NCBI RefSeq assembly: GCF_000471905.2
Contig: NW_006499583.1
Span: forward strand, 681,027 to 745,026
Direction: 5' to 3'
DNA from: Amborella trichopoda
Lineage: Eukaryota > Streptophyta > Magnoliopsida > Amborellales > Amborellaceae
DNA: 64,000 nucleotides
Shown piece after piece: positions 24,669-35,325 of this stretch; the stretch's first letter is position 1; each line of letters starts with the position of its first letter. Made by a program: the position numbers and the translations under genes. The notes beneath the pieces are model-generated. The model was not told the DNA's origin and searched no databases. It was given only the letters and a program-made list of their open reading frames with translations.

Positions 24669-25445
24669 AATAGACACCCCCCAAAATCGACAAAAACATC
24701 ATTTTTCTACAAAAAAAAACCAACGTCTCATTCTACATGAGGTAGGATTGCAACATTTCTCTCTAGGACTCTCACTTCTCTCTATGTGGAGGTATTACCT
24801 CTCCATCTCCAGGATGCTCACTTCTCTGTATGTGGAGGCATTACCTTTTCATATATGAGAGACGTTCCTTTTTCATTGGAGGATACTCACGTTTCCATAG
24901 AGCGGCTCAACTAGGGTATACATTTTTTTAAGAAAATTATGTATAATCTCATACCATATTTTTTAGGCATTCCCCCCAAACCTCATCTACTTTTTGAACT
25001 ATGTAAACTAATCCAATTTCCATTTATCCTTGCAGCCACCTTCTCAAGGAAGAAAATAATTTTGTTTTTGATTAACATATCCCTTTTATATAAACCTAGG
25101 ATTCTCTCTAAAAACTTGAAATTCGAGAAAGTCTCTCTCTAAATATTTCAAATGATTTCTTGTGTTCTTCTCTTTTTTTTTTTTTGAGATAGTTTCTCTC
25201 TATTTTGAGAGGGTTTCTAGAAATTTGAAATTTGAGATGTTTTCTTTCTTTAAAATGTTAAGATAATTTCTCACTCTAAAATTTTAAATTTTAAGTTTGT
25301 AGAGAGAAAATTGTAAGTTTATATATCGGGGGTAATCTTGCTAAAAAAAAGTTATTATTTTTACTTGGGGATGGCTTTAAAACTAAATAATAATTATAAT
25401 TATGTCGTTTAGAAAGTTGGGGAGTTAGGACTTTCCTCGATAGGC
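24669..25445. other. No gene recognised
   Basis: AT-rich sequence with repeated TTTCTCTCT/GAGAGAAA words (25,090-25,310). No domain found in open frames. Confidence 0.5.
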
Positions 25446-25971
25446 NNNNNNNNNNNNNNNNNNNNNNNNNNNNNNNNNNNNNNNNNNNNNNNNNNNNNNN
25501 NNNNNNNNNNNNNNNNNNNNNNNNNNNNNNNNNNNNNNNNNNNNNNNNNNNNNNNNNNNNNNNNNNNNNNNNNNNNNNNNNNNNNNNNNNNNNNNNNNNN
25601 NNNNNNNNNNNNNNNNNNNNNNNNNNNNNNNNNNNNNNNNNNNNNNNNNNNNNNNNNNNNNNNNNNNNNNNNNNNNNNNNNNNNNNNNNNNNNNNNNNNN
25701 NNNNNNNNNNNNNNNNNNNNNNNNNNNNNNNNNNNNNNNNNNNNNNNNNNNNNNNNNNNNNNNNNNNNNNNNNNNNNNNNNNNNNNNNNNNNNNNNNNNN
25801 NNNNNNNNNNNNNNNNNNNNNNNNNNNNNNNNNNNNNNNNNNNNNNNNNNNNNNNNNNNNNNNNNNNNNNNNNNNNNNNNNNNNNNNNNNNNNNNNNNNN
25901 NNNNNNNNNNNNNNNNNNNNNNNNNNNNNNNNNNNNNNNNNNNNNNNNNNNNNNNNNNNNNNNNNNNNNNN
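25446..25971. other. Assembly gap (N)
   Basis: A run of 526 undetermined bases. Confidence 1.
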
Positions 25972-27010
25972 TCAAGGGTATCCATACTTTTCCCTGGGTT
26001 TTTCCACGCTATATCCACCACCTTTACAGCTCGACTCACAACTTCGATGTACGTTCTTCAATGGATGATGTGTGGACAGTGCCATTTAAGCATCGTGGCC
26101 ACCTGGCTGTAGCATGGGAAAGAATTTGGTCATGATAGTCAAGTTCATGTGTAGTGCGAAAGGGGATTTTGGTCATCTTTTTTGTCAGGACACGACGTAA
26201 ATAACACAGAAGCACATCGAAAAGGAAAATTGTTTATTTATTTATTTATTTATTCAATATTTATATGTTAAAGATTATATATTATCTAAAAAATAAAATA
26301 AAATTATATTTAAAAATATATTTATTATCAAACCTGTATTTCTACAATATGCGGGCTGGCAGCATATAAACCGTGTCCTGTGGAAATGGGCAAAAGCTTG
26401 CTCATGTTTTGGTGAGAAATGGAATCTAATCTATCTTGACCATGTCGATAAGTGGGAACATGGTAGAGGTTTCGTGGCAAATGGAATCTAATCCACCTTG
26501 CCCGATTTATATGTGCAAATGCGTGCCCTCTAAAATTCATTTTAAAAATAGATTTTTTTTTAAAAATGTTTAGGCCTTTATGATTTAACCAAGATGATCA
26601 TGAATATGAGAAAAAACAAAATCTTAAATTTAAAATGTGATTTTCTTGGGGTTGTTTGGGTTTTTTTTATGCTGTCTATACGCTATTTTGGTTTGGTGCA
26701 GTTTACACGATGTTGGCCTTAAAAGATAGGCATGGTCTTCTGCTGACTCACATCAAACTTTTCCCTCAATTAGTAAGAAGATAGATATTGTTTTATGTTA
26801 TATGGTGATCTGCTAAAAATGGCCGTAAAAAGCGGGTGCTTTTCTGAAAGAAGGTGAAGTTTGTGGTCTACCTTACTCCACCAGGGTCGTTGTTGCGGTT
26901 TCAAAGATGGACCTCACATAGGCTTAGATTTTTTCAAAGATACCAATAACATGGTCCAAATCAATGAGGTGCTTAGTTTGACGAAAAATCAGTTCTTGAA
27001 ATTGGGATTG
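25972..27010 (-). repeat. Left copy of a diverged inverted duplication
   Basis: In reverse complement this segment aligns collinearly with 32,040-33,745. Matching blocks are TGAACTTGACTATCATGACC with TGAACTTGACCATGATGACC, CAAACTAAGCACCTCATTGA in both, and AAAATGAATTTTAGAGGGC in both. The left copy carries an extra piece ending near 26,380 that resembles the MITE terminus at 60,240-60,283. No coding domain is recognised, and the nature of the repeat is unknown. Confidence 0.65.
26225..26254. repeat. (TTTA)n microsatellite
   Basis: Six or so TTTA units in a row. Confidence 0.85.
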
Positions 27011-27236
27011 CATTGGATGAGATACTTATTTATCAGAGAAAATTATAGATAACTTAATTTCAACTTTCCACATATCCAATCTCTATCACTTTTTATATTA
27101 CATCCTAAACTTTAATTCTATTTTTCTTACATCTACCCCTGGAAAAATAGTCAATGAATTTTAAGACCAAAATGCCCTTTAATCTCTCTCTTCCTTATTT
27201 TAAAAAATTGGTCACCTACTACCTATTTGTCTCAAA

Positions 27237-27400
27237 ATGCATTCTCTCTGCCTCTCTCTCCAACATCTCTCCCATTGTCTCTCTTTACCCGCCTACTCTC
27301 TCACATTTTCTCTCTCTCTCTATCCATTCTCTCTCTTTCTTTCTCTATCCATCTCTCTTTCTCTCTCTACCCAATGTCACTCCCTTTCTCTCTCTATACC
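27237..27400. repeat. Pyrimidine-rich (CT)n tract
   Basis: Dense CTCTCT and TCTCTTTC runs. The open frames crossing it are Ser/Leu-rich artefacts. Confidence 0.85.
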
Positions 27401-27415
27401 AAATGATACGAGGCT

Positions 27416-27895
27416 TGAAAATACGGTTCGGCACAAATGGTGCCAGACTGAAATTTTTTTAAGCCTACAACTCATTGGAAAATTACTGGTTTGGCACAAA
27501 TAATGCCGGACCGAAATGTTTTTTGTAGTCCGGCACAAAATGTATTAGACCGCATTTTTTTACCTATAAAACTTCTAGAAAGTAACCGTTTCGGCACACT
27601 TTGTATTAGACTGCAAAAATATATTTCAGCTTGGCGCAAAGTGTGCTAGACCGGTAACTTTCCAAAAGTTCTATGTCTAAAAAATGCGGTCCAGCACATC
27701 AAATTTCGGTCCGGCACAAAGTGTGCAGACCGGTAACTTTCCAAAAGTTTTACGGCTAAAAAGTGCGGTTCGACACAAAATGTCCTAGACCACAAAAGAA
27801 AATTTCGGTCCGACACAAAGTGTGCCTGACCGGTAACGTTCAAGAAGTTTTATGGCTAAAAAATACGGTTCGGCACAAAATGTGCATGCGCCTTT
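27416..27895. repeat. Degenerate tandem array of palindromic units
   Basis: About ten occurrences of an imperfect palindrome with consensus close to CCGGCACAAAGTGTGC then YRGACCGG, for example around 27,415, 27,485, 27,530, 27,590, 27,630, 27,710, 27,770 and 27,810. They alternate with a spacer CGGTAACTTTCCAAAAGTTT then AYGGCTAAAAA. The spacer is direct at 27,651, 27,731 and 27,831 but inverted at about 27,545-27,590. No protein coding. Confidence 0.75.
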
Positions 27896-27902
27896 CAGTG
27901 AA

Positions 27903-27990
27903 TTCATGTATTGGAATAACTAGGGAGGACCTAAGAACCCTCAAGATTACCAAACATAGCCACGCCTTCAAAATGCATATTAGGCTTATA
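27903..27990 (+). repeat. Dispersed 90-bp repeat, copy A
   Basis: About 88 bp (ATTGGAATAACTAGGGAGG ... CTTCAAAATGCATATTAGGC) are repeated in inverse orientation at 34,975-35,060. Confidence 0.75.
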
Positions 27991-28002
27991 TTGTATTACA
28001 TC

Positions 28003-29276
28003 GTTGGTTGGTGCATAAATATTTCTCAAGGAAAAATATTTACATATTAAATATTTTACAGGAAAAACTTTTGCAAACTTTCTTTTCTCCATGTTTGTTA
28101 ACATGTTTAAAAAGCATTACTGATGAATTACATATGTTTGGTAACCTGTTTGGTATTTTAATATATTTTTATAAATATATTAAATCTATACATGCAATAT
28201 TTAATTATCACAACTTAAAATATATAATTATATTGGGTGCGGTTTCCATAAGGTTGTAACCTTAAACTATCCATTTAAGACGCACCTTCAAATTTTATCA
28301 TAACATATAATTTTGATGTAAAATATTCTTAAGATTATCTCAAAATCTATTTTCAACTCTAATTCTAAAATTTTAAACTTGAAAAATGACTACAATCAAG
28401 TAGCTCTATAAACATATGAAAATCTTGAAAATGGGTGGTCTAGATAATGTGTTGTAAGATGCATCATTTATGAGACTCAAAATTCTTTTTCTTTCATAGT
28501 CATACATCTCGATGTCGGGATGATCAATTAGAGAGTTTTTCAACATTAAAACAAGCATTACTGATGGATTTTTGAGGTGCAACTCGATCAAAAAATGCAT
28601 TACAAAGTACACTATTTACAAAACTTGAACTCCATTTTTTTCTTATATCCATACATTTTGATGTCGAGATGATCAATTTGAAGATATTTGGGCATCAAAA
28701 CAATCTCTTCTAGTGAAATTTTAGAAGTAGGATCTAATTTGATTGTTTAGAGCCTCGGCTCTATAAATAAAATATTATATAATGGAAAACTCTTTTTAAC
28801 GACCATAGGTAAAAGTGTACATAAATTTCTCCCCTCAATGACTACCCGTAGAGCCATTGCAGTTCAAGGTGGAGACCCTTGGACCAACATAGATCTGTTA
28901 TGTCCGTGATGGCGGAGTGGTGCCACATCCCTGCCGTCTACGAAAAAAGGATGGCGGCGAGCCTATAGGAGAAATCACTATATAATTTCGCCCATAGGTG
29001 TTGTAAAGTGCTTTCCTTATATTATATAATATATGTTATATTATAAATAATGAATAGTGAATAGTCCGTGTGTGAAAATAAAAGCACGGGGAATGTTTCC
29101 CCCCACCTCAAGAGGCGAGGTTTTGTTTTACTATGAATTAGATCCATTTATGGTAAATTTTTTCCCCTAGGATTTATTTGAATACACATTGCTCACCAAT
29201 CAAACGTATGAAGCATAATTTTCATGTAAAAATATTTTCCAAAAAATATTTACACACGAACCAAATATGCCCTTAG
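28003..29276. mobile_element. Probable hAT-like TIR element with a nested MITE
   Basis: The right end in reverse complement is CTAAGGGCATATTTGGTTCG followed by TGTGTAAATATTTTTTGG. The left part TTGGTTGGTGCATAAATATT followed by TCTCAAGGAAAAATATTTAC matches it, except that the first dozen bases are altered or lost. A chimeric hairpin-TIR MITE lies inside (28,235-28,766). No transposase is seen. Confidence 0.5.
28235..28766 (+). mobile_element. Chimeric hairpin-TIR MITE, copy 3
   Basis: The left end is GGGTGCGGTTTCCAT then AAGGTTGTAACCTT (28,250-28,263), the B-type palindrome. The body continues as a nearly complete B-type copy to about 28,590. It then switches to the 3' half of an A-type copy, repeating the family core (GATGTCGAGATGATCAATTT), and ends GATTGTTT then AGAGCCTCGGCTCT (28,749-28,762), the A-type palindrome. 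Two core segments in one unit show a fusion of subfamilies. Confidence 0.8.
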
Positions 29277-30480
29277 TTATTGATGTTGGGCGAGGTCAAC
29301 AGTCTAAGAAGGAAATGCTCAACCAAGAAGAGAGAGGGTGAGCAAATTCCTCCCTCTTGTCGGTTGAGCAATTTGGTTGAGCAATATTGCTCAACCAACT
29401 AGAAAGAAGCTGAAATTCTCCATTTTTATTCTAAAAAAAACAGAACAAGAGGGAACGTGAAATCACTCATGCTAGGTAGGAGGAACTCTTCTCTAGGTTT
29501 GAAGTGGGTTAAGATTGGCTCTGCATCAAATCCACACTTTCCTTGCTGGCTTGAAAAGTATGAATGGTCAAGTGAACATCTTGAGAAATGGATCATGTAA
29601 TGTTGATGAAGGAACCAATTCAAACATTTGAAATTCACCGTCCTTTCAATAGTCATCAGTATAATCCCGTCAAGCTCCACGTTTTGAAGAGTCCTATGGC
29701 TTCTTTTTCACAAGGATCTTTGAACTTTCCACTCCTAGATTGCCAAATACAGCCAAATTCAATCCAACTGTGTACAATATTTGCATTGTTGGTACGTGTG
29801 TGCCCATGGCCTCACACATGCTATATTTTTATTTATCTTGATTAATACTTTGTAAAAAATATTATGTATTAATATTATTTATCTTGAAAAAATATTTAGA
29901 GAAAAAAATCTACATTTCAAGGGATAGTGGATAACTCCCTTTTCACTCAGATATTAAGGGCTACTACTCATAGATTTCAAAAAGAAAAACTTATTGTTGG
30001 AGGACGACCTCTTCTCATCTCTCTATCTCTCCATGTGAAATAACAGAGAAAAAAAGAAAAAAAGAAAAAAAACTATTCTCAATCATTATGAAAAAAACTC
30101 GGGCTCTCTTTGGGGAGTTATTAATCTTTCCATTTTCCTCAACACTAGCGTGACGGTTGTAAACTGGTGACAAGGGGCTGGGGTTCTTTCCTGCAATTGA
30201 TCAGGGTGTTCTCTGTCTCTATACCAAGAAAAATAAAAACAAAAAATCAAAGGGGTCAAGAGGGAAACAACCCTTTCTACACCTTTTCTCCTCTTTAAAA
30301 AGTCTCTTTTAAACCTTTTCTCAACGTACGCCTTTAACTTTTGGGTTTACCTATGCCTCTTTCTGTCCATTGCTCGCTCCTTTTCTATTATCTGAGTCTA
30401 TAAGAGCTCACCGAATGCAGCAAAGAAGAGGTTTAGGGAAACTTAGCAAAATTTGGGTAGAAGTTTTTGTTGGGTATACG
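29277..30480. other. No gene recognised; contains a 26-bp perfect palindrome
   Basis: TTGAGCA words recur between 29,300 and 29,400, and 29,373-29,398 is a perfect palindrome with half-site TTGGTTGAGCAAT. The rest, including purine runs near 30,040-30,080, shows no gene. Confidence 0.55.
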
Positions 30481-30539
30481 TGGCGCTTGTCTTGAGAAAG
30501 ATTGTATAAAATATTTGAATAAATAAATAATATATTAAG

Positions 30540-30775
30540 TGGGAATGTGGTCCTCTTGTCAACCATTCTAGGTAAATGCAATTTGCTGATACTCGGATTA
30601 GGGTTGACGTGCTAACCTAGCTAAGTTGAAAAAATCCAATGTACCTTTGCATAGAGATATCATCGAGGAACGTTCAGGGTTAGGCTTTGATAAGGTCGAA
30701 GTATGCTAAATGAAAGCCAAGAGACTGTGTGACCGTTGTGTACGATGAATAGTCTATAGGTGAGCATAAGATTTT
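30540..30775 (+). repeat. Unclassified repeat, copy A
   Basis: Aligns at moderate divergence with 32,283-32,520. Shared blocks include GTGGTCC, TTGACGNGCTA, TTGATNAGGTCGNAGTATGC and GCCNAGAGANTGTNTGANC. It could be part of an LTR, but no TG/CA boundary is fixed. Confidence 0.55.
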
Positions 30776-30839
30776 GCTGATGGATTGTTTTCGGTCAGAG
30801 GAGCATGGGATTTTGTGCAACAACACAGCTCAGCTCAAC

Positions 30840-31880
30840 CTATATTCCATGCGCTATGGTCTTCTAAATGCCACCCACGGGTGAAATGGTTTGCATGACT
30901 GGCCTTGCATAACCAGCTACCTACTTCCTCCTTGCTACAACAACGTGGCATGCAGTTCGATTATTTATGCCCATTCTACAGAAATCACGAAGATAGTATT
31001 TTTCACCTTTTGTTTCAGTGTGGTTTTGCACATGTAATATGGCGATTTCTAGCTTGGAGATGTGGGAAGCGATTCGTCCTTGGTACCTCTGGCCCTGATA
31101 TTCTTAGATGGTGGTTACTTTTCAGGTTCGAATCACGTGGATTGCTTAATATCTGGTTGTCTATCTTCTTCACCTCTATTTGGTTTCTATGGGGGGGCGC
31201 AGATTAGGCGAGTATTTGAATTCAAATCCACCAGGAGAGAGCAAATAGTGAATCAGATTATCTTACATGTTCAGGCACTTGCAAAGGCTAGGGTGGTCAT
31301 TTCACTTATCTGAGAGGGCCATCATTGGGACCCTTCACATATGCTAGGTATCAACTCCTCCCATTCCTGTGGCATGGTTCTTTCTTGAGGCTAGGCGTTA
31401 CAAGCTCAATATTGATGAAGCCTCATCGGGAAATCCAAATTTAGCATGTGGTGGTGGGGTCATCCAGGACTCAACTGGTGGTTTCATTGCTACATTTTCC
31501 AAGCACTTTGGCATTGTTTCTAATAATCAAGCAGAAATTTTGGCCATTGTAGAAGGCATTAATGAGGTTCATTAGAGAAATTGATCCCCAATTTAGATAG
31601 AAAGTGACTCGGCCCTTTTAGTGAATGTCCTTCGGAACCGTTGTCGAGCTCCTTGGCGGTTACAAACGATCGTTGATAATTCCCGCACTAGACTTTCAAC
31701 CCTTCAATGGTCCATTGAGCATGTCTACAGTGAGGCAATTATGGTTGCTGATACTCTACCCAAGAGCAGCTGCTGGCCCAGGTGCTACTGTATGGCACCA
31801 CCGTCCACCAGATTTTATCACTCTTTTACTTTTCCATGATATAGTGCAATTGCCTAATTTTAGGGTTGTATGATGCATTG
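30840..31880 (+). pseudogene. L1-type LINE 3' remnant: zinc-binding domain and RNase H
   Basis: The + strand contains KWFAWLALHNQLPTS, a RVT zinc-binding (zf-RVT) region with LCPFYRNHEDSIFHLLFQCG and VIWRF. A frame change near 31,200 follows, then an RNase H-like domain: KLNIDEASSGNPNLACGGGV, NNQAEILAIVEGINEVH, a stop, IESDSALLVNVL, WSIEHVYSEAIMVADTLPK. The first catalytic Asp (NID), the Glu (AE) and the second Asp (ESDS) are visible. Stops and frame changes make it a pseudogene. The reverse transcriptase itself is not present in this window. Confidence 0.8.
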
Positions 31881-32039
31881 TAATTCCTTCTTATTTTAAC
31901 GGCCCTCCGGAGTCGTCCTTTTAACTCCACCTTGACAGATCTATTTCCTCATAATACAATACATAAATCATCAACAATTGTGACCTCTTTGTACCAACAG
32001 TAATAGTCATATCAAATACAATCGGATAGTCATAAAAAC

Positions 32040-33745
32040 TCTAATTTTTGTCAAACTAAGCACCTCATTGATTTGGACCTTTTTATTGGTATCTTTTCCC
32101 ATATTCATGATTGCCTTGATCACCTTAAAATTTCGAAAAAAAAATCCACCTTTAAAATGAATTTTAGAGGGCTGACTAGTAAGAACCCGGTCCCTTAGTC
32201 AAATGGGAAATAAATGTTTGGTGAGTGTGGCCATCAAAGGTCTTATAAGTGCTTGTAAAATGAAATGATATAGTAGAATATAAACTTAGTAGGATTGTGG
32301 TCCCTTATGGACCATAGTAAGCAAACGGTGTTTGCTAATACATGACTGAGCTTGACGAGCTAGGCTAGTGAGTTGAGAAATACCTATGTTACCTAGGCGT
32401 AGAAAACTATCCGATAAGGGTTCTAATAGGTTATCCCTTGATGAGGTCGGAGTATGCCCGGATGAGTGAGCCGAGAGATTGTATGATCCTTGTATATGAT
32501 GGTGGCCTTCAGAGACGGAGCCAAAGCATCATCCGCAAGCCATCACATGGCATGCCTAATGATAGCTATTTTGAGAATGCGAACCACATTTTAGGGTGAA
32601 GCTTATGCATATATGAGAGATGCCCTATGCGCCATAGGAGCAGTAGTCGCATCAGGTCTAGGTGACTTTGGCATGTCTCTAGGGGAGAACCTAAAAACCA
32701 CAAACTGGGATTACGGCCTCTTGGTTCATTGGTCAAACTTTGGTGAACCTACTAATGACCTCTGCATGGCCTGTGGGTCATGGGAAATATTGGGTCGGTT
32801 AGATAAAGCAAGTATGGACCATAGTCCACAGTTGAAGGTGAAGTGACCCAACGTTTATGTATTTAATTCCTAGACCATATGGATCATTTTTCCATCTAAT
32901 TAATTTAATCATGTTTCTTTTAATGATATATTATTTTTAGAATTATTATTTGAATTTTTATAAATCATTATCTCTCTCATGAAAGCCTAAAGGGGCATAC
33001 CTCACTCTATCATCTTTGAGATCTCTCTCTCCCACATTGTGTAAGGAGTTTAGACTATTGAGAGTTATCATCTCTCTCATGGTGTCTCTCATGATTTCTC
33101 ATCTTTCATTGGGGTTTTAGGTTATAGGGTTGTGGTAGAAAAGATAAGCATCTCTTTCAAACTAGGTTGATAAGAGAATTTACTTAGGGTTTGAGTTTGT
33201 GATCAAAGGGGTTTATGTTCCATTGGTGTAGCTTGACCTAAACTTGCTTTTGCGGTTGAGATTGAAAGTTGATCATTGATCCCATGTATTGGATGGTGGT
33301 GACTAGGTGTGGGGTGTAACAAGCCCGGTTGAGGTAATTTTCGGCACTCTCTTTTTGTTTCTTTTCATATTTAATTATATTATATTTATATTCTCAATCA
33401 TAAGAATTGTAGATATTTTTTTATTTAAATAAATTTAATTTAATGACATCAAGGTTTTTAAGACCTTGGATTTATTTACCCATCTGTTCACTTATCTCAA
33501 AAAAGCTTTGCCCTTTTCCACATGGGTGTTGCATTTTCCATACGATAGTGCGTTAGTTAGGTCGTGTCATGGGAAGGAAGATGACTAAACTTCCGTTTCA
33601 CACACCATATATGAACTTGACCATGATGACCAAATTCTTCCCCCATGCTGCATAAACTTGGCCAAATGGCATTATTCGCACATCGAAGTTTCGTGACTTG
33701 AGCTGTCAAGTTGTTGGCTATGGTGTGGAAGCAGTGGAAAAAGGC
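32040..33745 (+). repeat. Right copy of the diverged inverted duplication, with a large insertion
   Basis: Blocks 32,040-32,172 and 33,480-33,745 together match the reverse complement of 25,972-27,010. The 1.3 kb between them is absent from the left copy and includes the unclassified repeat copy B (32,283-32,520). No gene is recognised in it; the open frame at 32,613-32,846 lacks a domain. Confidence 0.6.
32283..32520 (+). repeat. Unclassified repeat, copy B
   Basis: Counterpart of 30,540-30,775, inserted within the right arm of the inverted duplication. The following sequence to about 33,320 (ending near TGTAACA) could belong to the same element, possibly a solo LTR, but I could not find its start. 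Confidence 0.45.
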
Positions 33746-33905
33746 GCACGGAAAATTATGAAACCCTAGAACATATTTTTTTTGGTATATTCTTTCAATA
33801 TTTTTTAAACGGCATAACTAAATAAAATTATCATTTATTAACGGATTCTACGCGCTCTGCATGTGATTTGATTTCTTTTAAACTAAATTAGAAAGGTTTT
33901 ATTAA

Positions 33906-34232
33906 GGGTGTGGTTTACATCAGGTTACAACCTAAAACCATGAAAGTAAGGTGCACCATCAAATCCTAAGAATTTATTTTCATCTCTAATTATAAAATTT
34001 TAGACTAAAACAAAGGTTCAAATCAAGTAGATCTATGAACACATGAAAATCTTGAAAATGGACGGTCCAGAAAATATGTTCGAAGATTCACTATTTTTGG
34101 GACTCAAAATCTTTTTTCTTTTTCATTTTCATACATTTCTATGTGGAGATAATCAATTAGAGGGTTTTCCATTTACGATGGATTGTTTGAGTGCACTTTA
34201 ATTCTACATTTTAAGATTGCAACCTTATATAA
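33906..34232 (+). mobile_element. Hairpin-TIR MITE, copy 4 (AAGGTT type)
   Basis: Starts GGGTGTGGTTTACATC then AGGTTACAACCT (33,922-33,933). The right end carries AAGATTGCAACCTT (34,213-34,226) then ATATAAACTTTTTCC. The interior shares CATGAAAATCTTGAAAATGG and AGATAATCAATTAGAGGGTT with the B-type copies. Confidence 0.8.
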
Positions 34233-35325
34233 ACTTTTTCCTTTTAGTAAGCACTAATTTTGTATATTAATTTTAAGTAAAATACTGCATAGAGCAGTGC
34301 AATCCTTCTCATGGCATGATACACTAGAACTACGGGCTTTCTCAAAAAATAATTATCTATGCCTTCACTTGGAACCATCATGTCTTTTAATGACATGATA
34401 TGACTATGGTCCTTTTTTTTCTCAAAAACTATTTTTCCTATATCTTTACTTAGCATCTCCATGCCTTTTTTTGGAATGATAATATTAGGACTACGGGAAT
34501 TTTTCTTTCTCCAAAAATATTTCTATATGCCTACACTAGGTGTGGATTATTCTTGAAGACTACTCATATCCCCCTCCATAAAACCCCCTTTTGTAAAATT
34601 TCATTTTTGAAAACTTCTGCAATACACCAACATCAAGAACAAATGCCTTTTTTTTGTTTTTGGTTTTTTGTTTTTTGTTTTAAATTTTATTCTTCTTTTC
34701 TAAAAAGGTGTGGTTTGCATTCACTTGTGCCTACTTATAGGCTGTACAAGTAGTATAAAAACCGACCACATTACTAGTTACATGATTTTCATTTACATAA
34801 CTTCTCACTTATGATAATAAAGGTCCACTTATATATAAAGAGAAAATATAGAATAACTACCATAAACCCATAAATACCAACATAACTCCATATAAAGAGA
34901 ATATATATATTTACAAGGCATTCAAGTAATTCCTTAGATTTTGGATCCATCTTCAATAGGGCATGAGGCAGGGCCTAATATGCATTTTGAAGGTGTGGCC
35001 GTGTTTGGTAAACTTGAGGGTTCGTAAGGCCTCTTTAGTTATTCCAACGCATGATTTTAGGAGTGTTGCCTACCCAAGAGAGAGAGAGAGAGTTCTATTA
35101 AAAGAGTATTCATCATTAGGTTAAGATAAGGAGTTGTGCTCAAATGACCAACAGCAGACCTCTCATTAGTGAACTGTAAAAGTTATGAATCATGTGATTA
35201 TACTATGAATGATGCGATTACACATTCAACATTTAATCCATGCAAAGCTTAAAAATATACATACAAACTTTTAGGCTACAAATATTGTAAAATATACATA
35301 ACTCAAAGTGTTGAACCATGGTACA
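34233..35325. other. No gene; contains a short hairpin element and a dispersed repeat
   Basis: Non-coding 3' flank of the receptor-like protein gene. 34,706-34,770 is an inverted repeat, and 34,975-35,060 is the inverted copy of the 90-bp repeat at 27,903-27,990. Confidence 0.55.
34706..34770. mobile_element. Minimal hairpin: two facing MITE-like ends without a body
   Basis: GGTGTGGTTTGCAT on the left faces AAACCGACCACA on the right. Between them ACTTGT (34,723-34,728) pairs with ACAAGT (34,746-34,751), and GCCTA pairs with TAGGC inside. It has the same GGTGTGGTTT start as the hairpin-TIR MITEs but no interior. Confidence 0.5.

Noticed and set aside
27416-27895. CRISPR-like array (repeated palindromes with spacers)
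   Set aside because: Plant nuclear context, spacers are related to each other, unit spacing is irregular and orientation is mixed. It is a degenerate tandem repeat.
32190-33325. Solo LTR ending in TGTAACA
   Set aside because: Similarity to 30,540-30,775 is real, but I could not find a matching TG start or a target duplication, so only the repeat was annotated.
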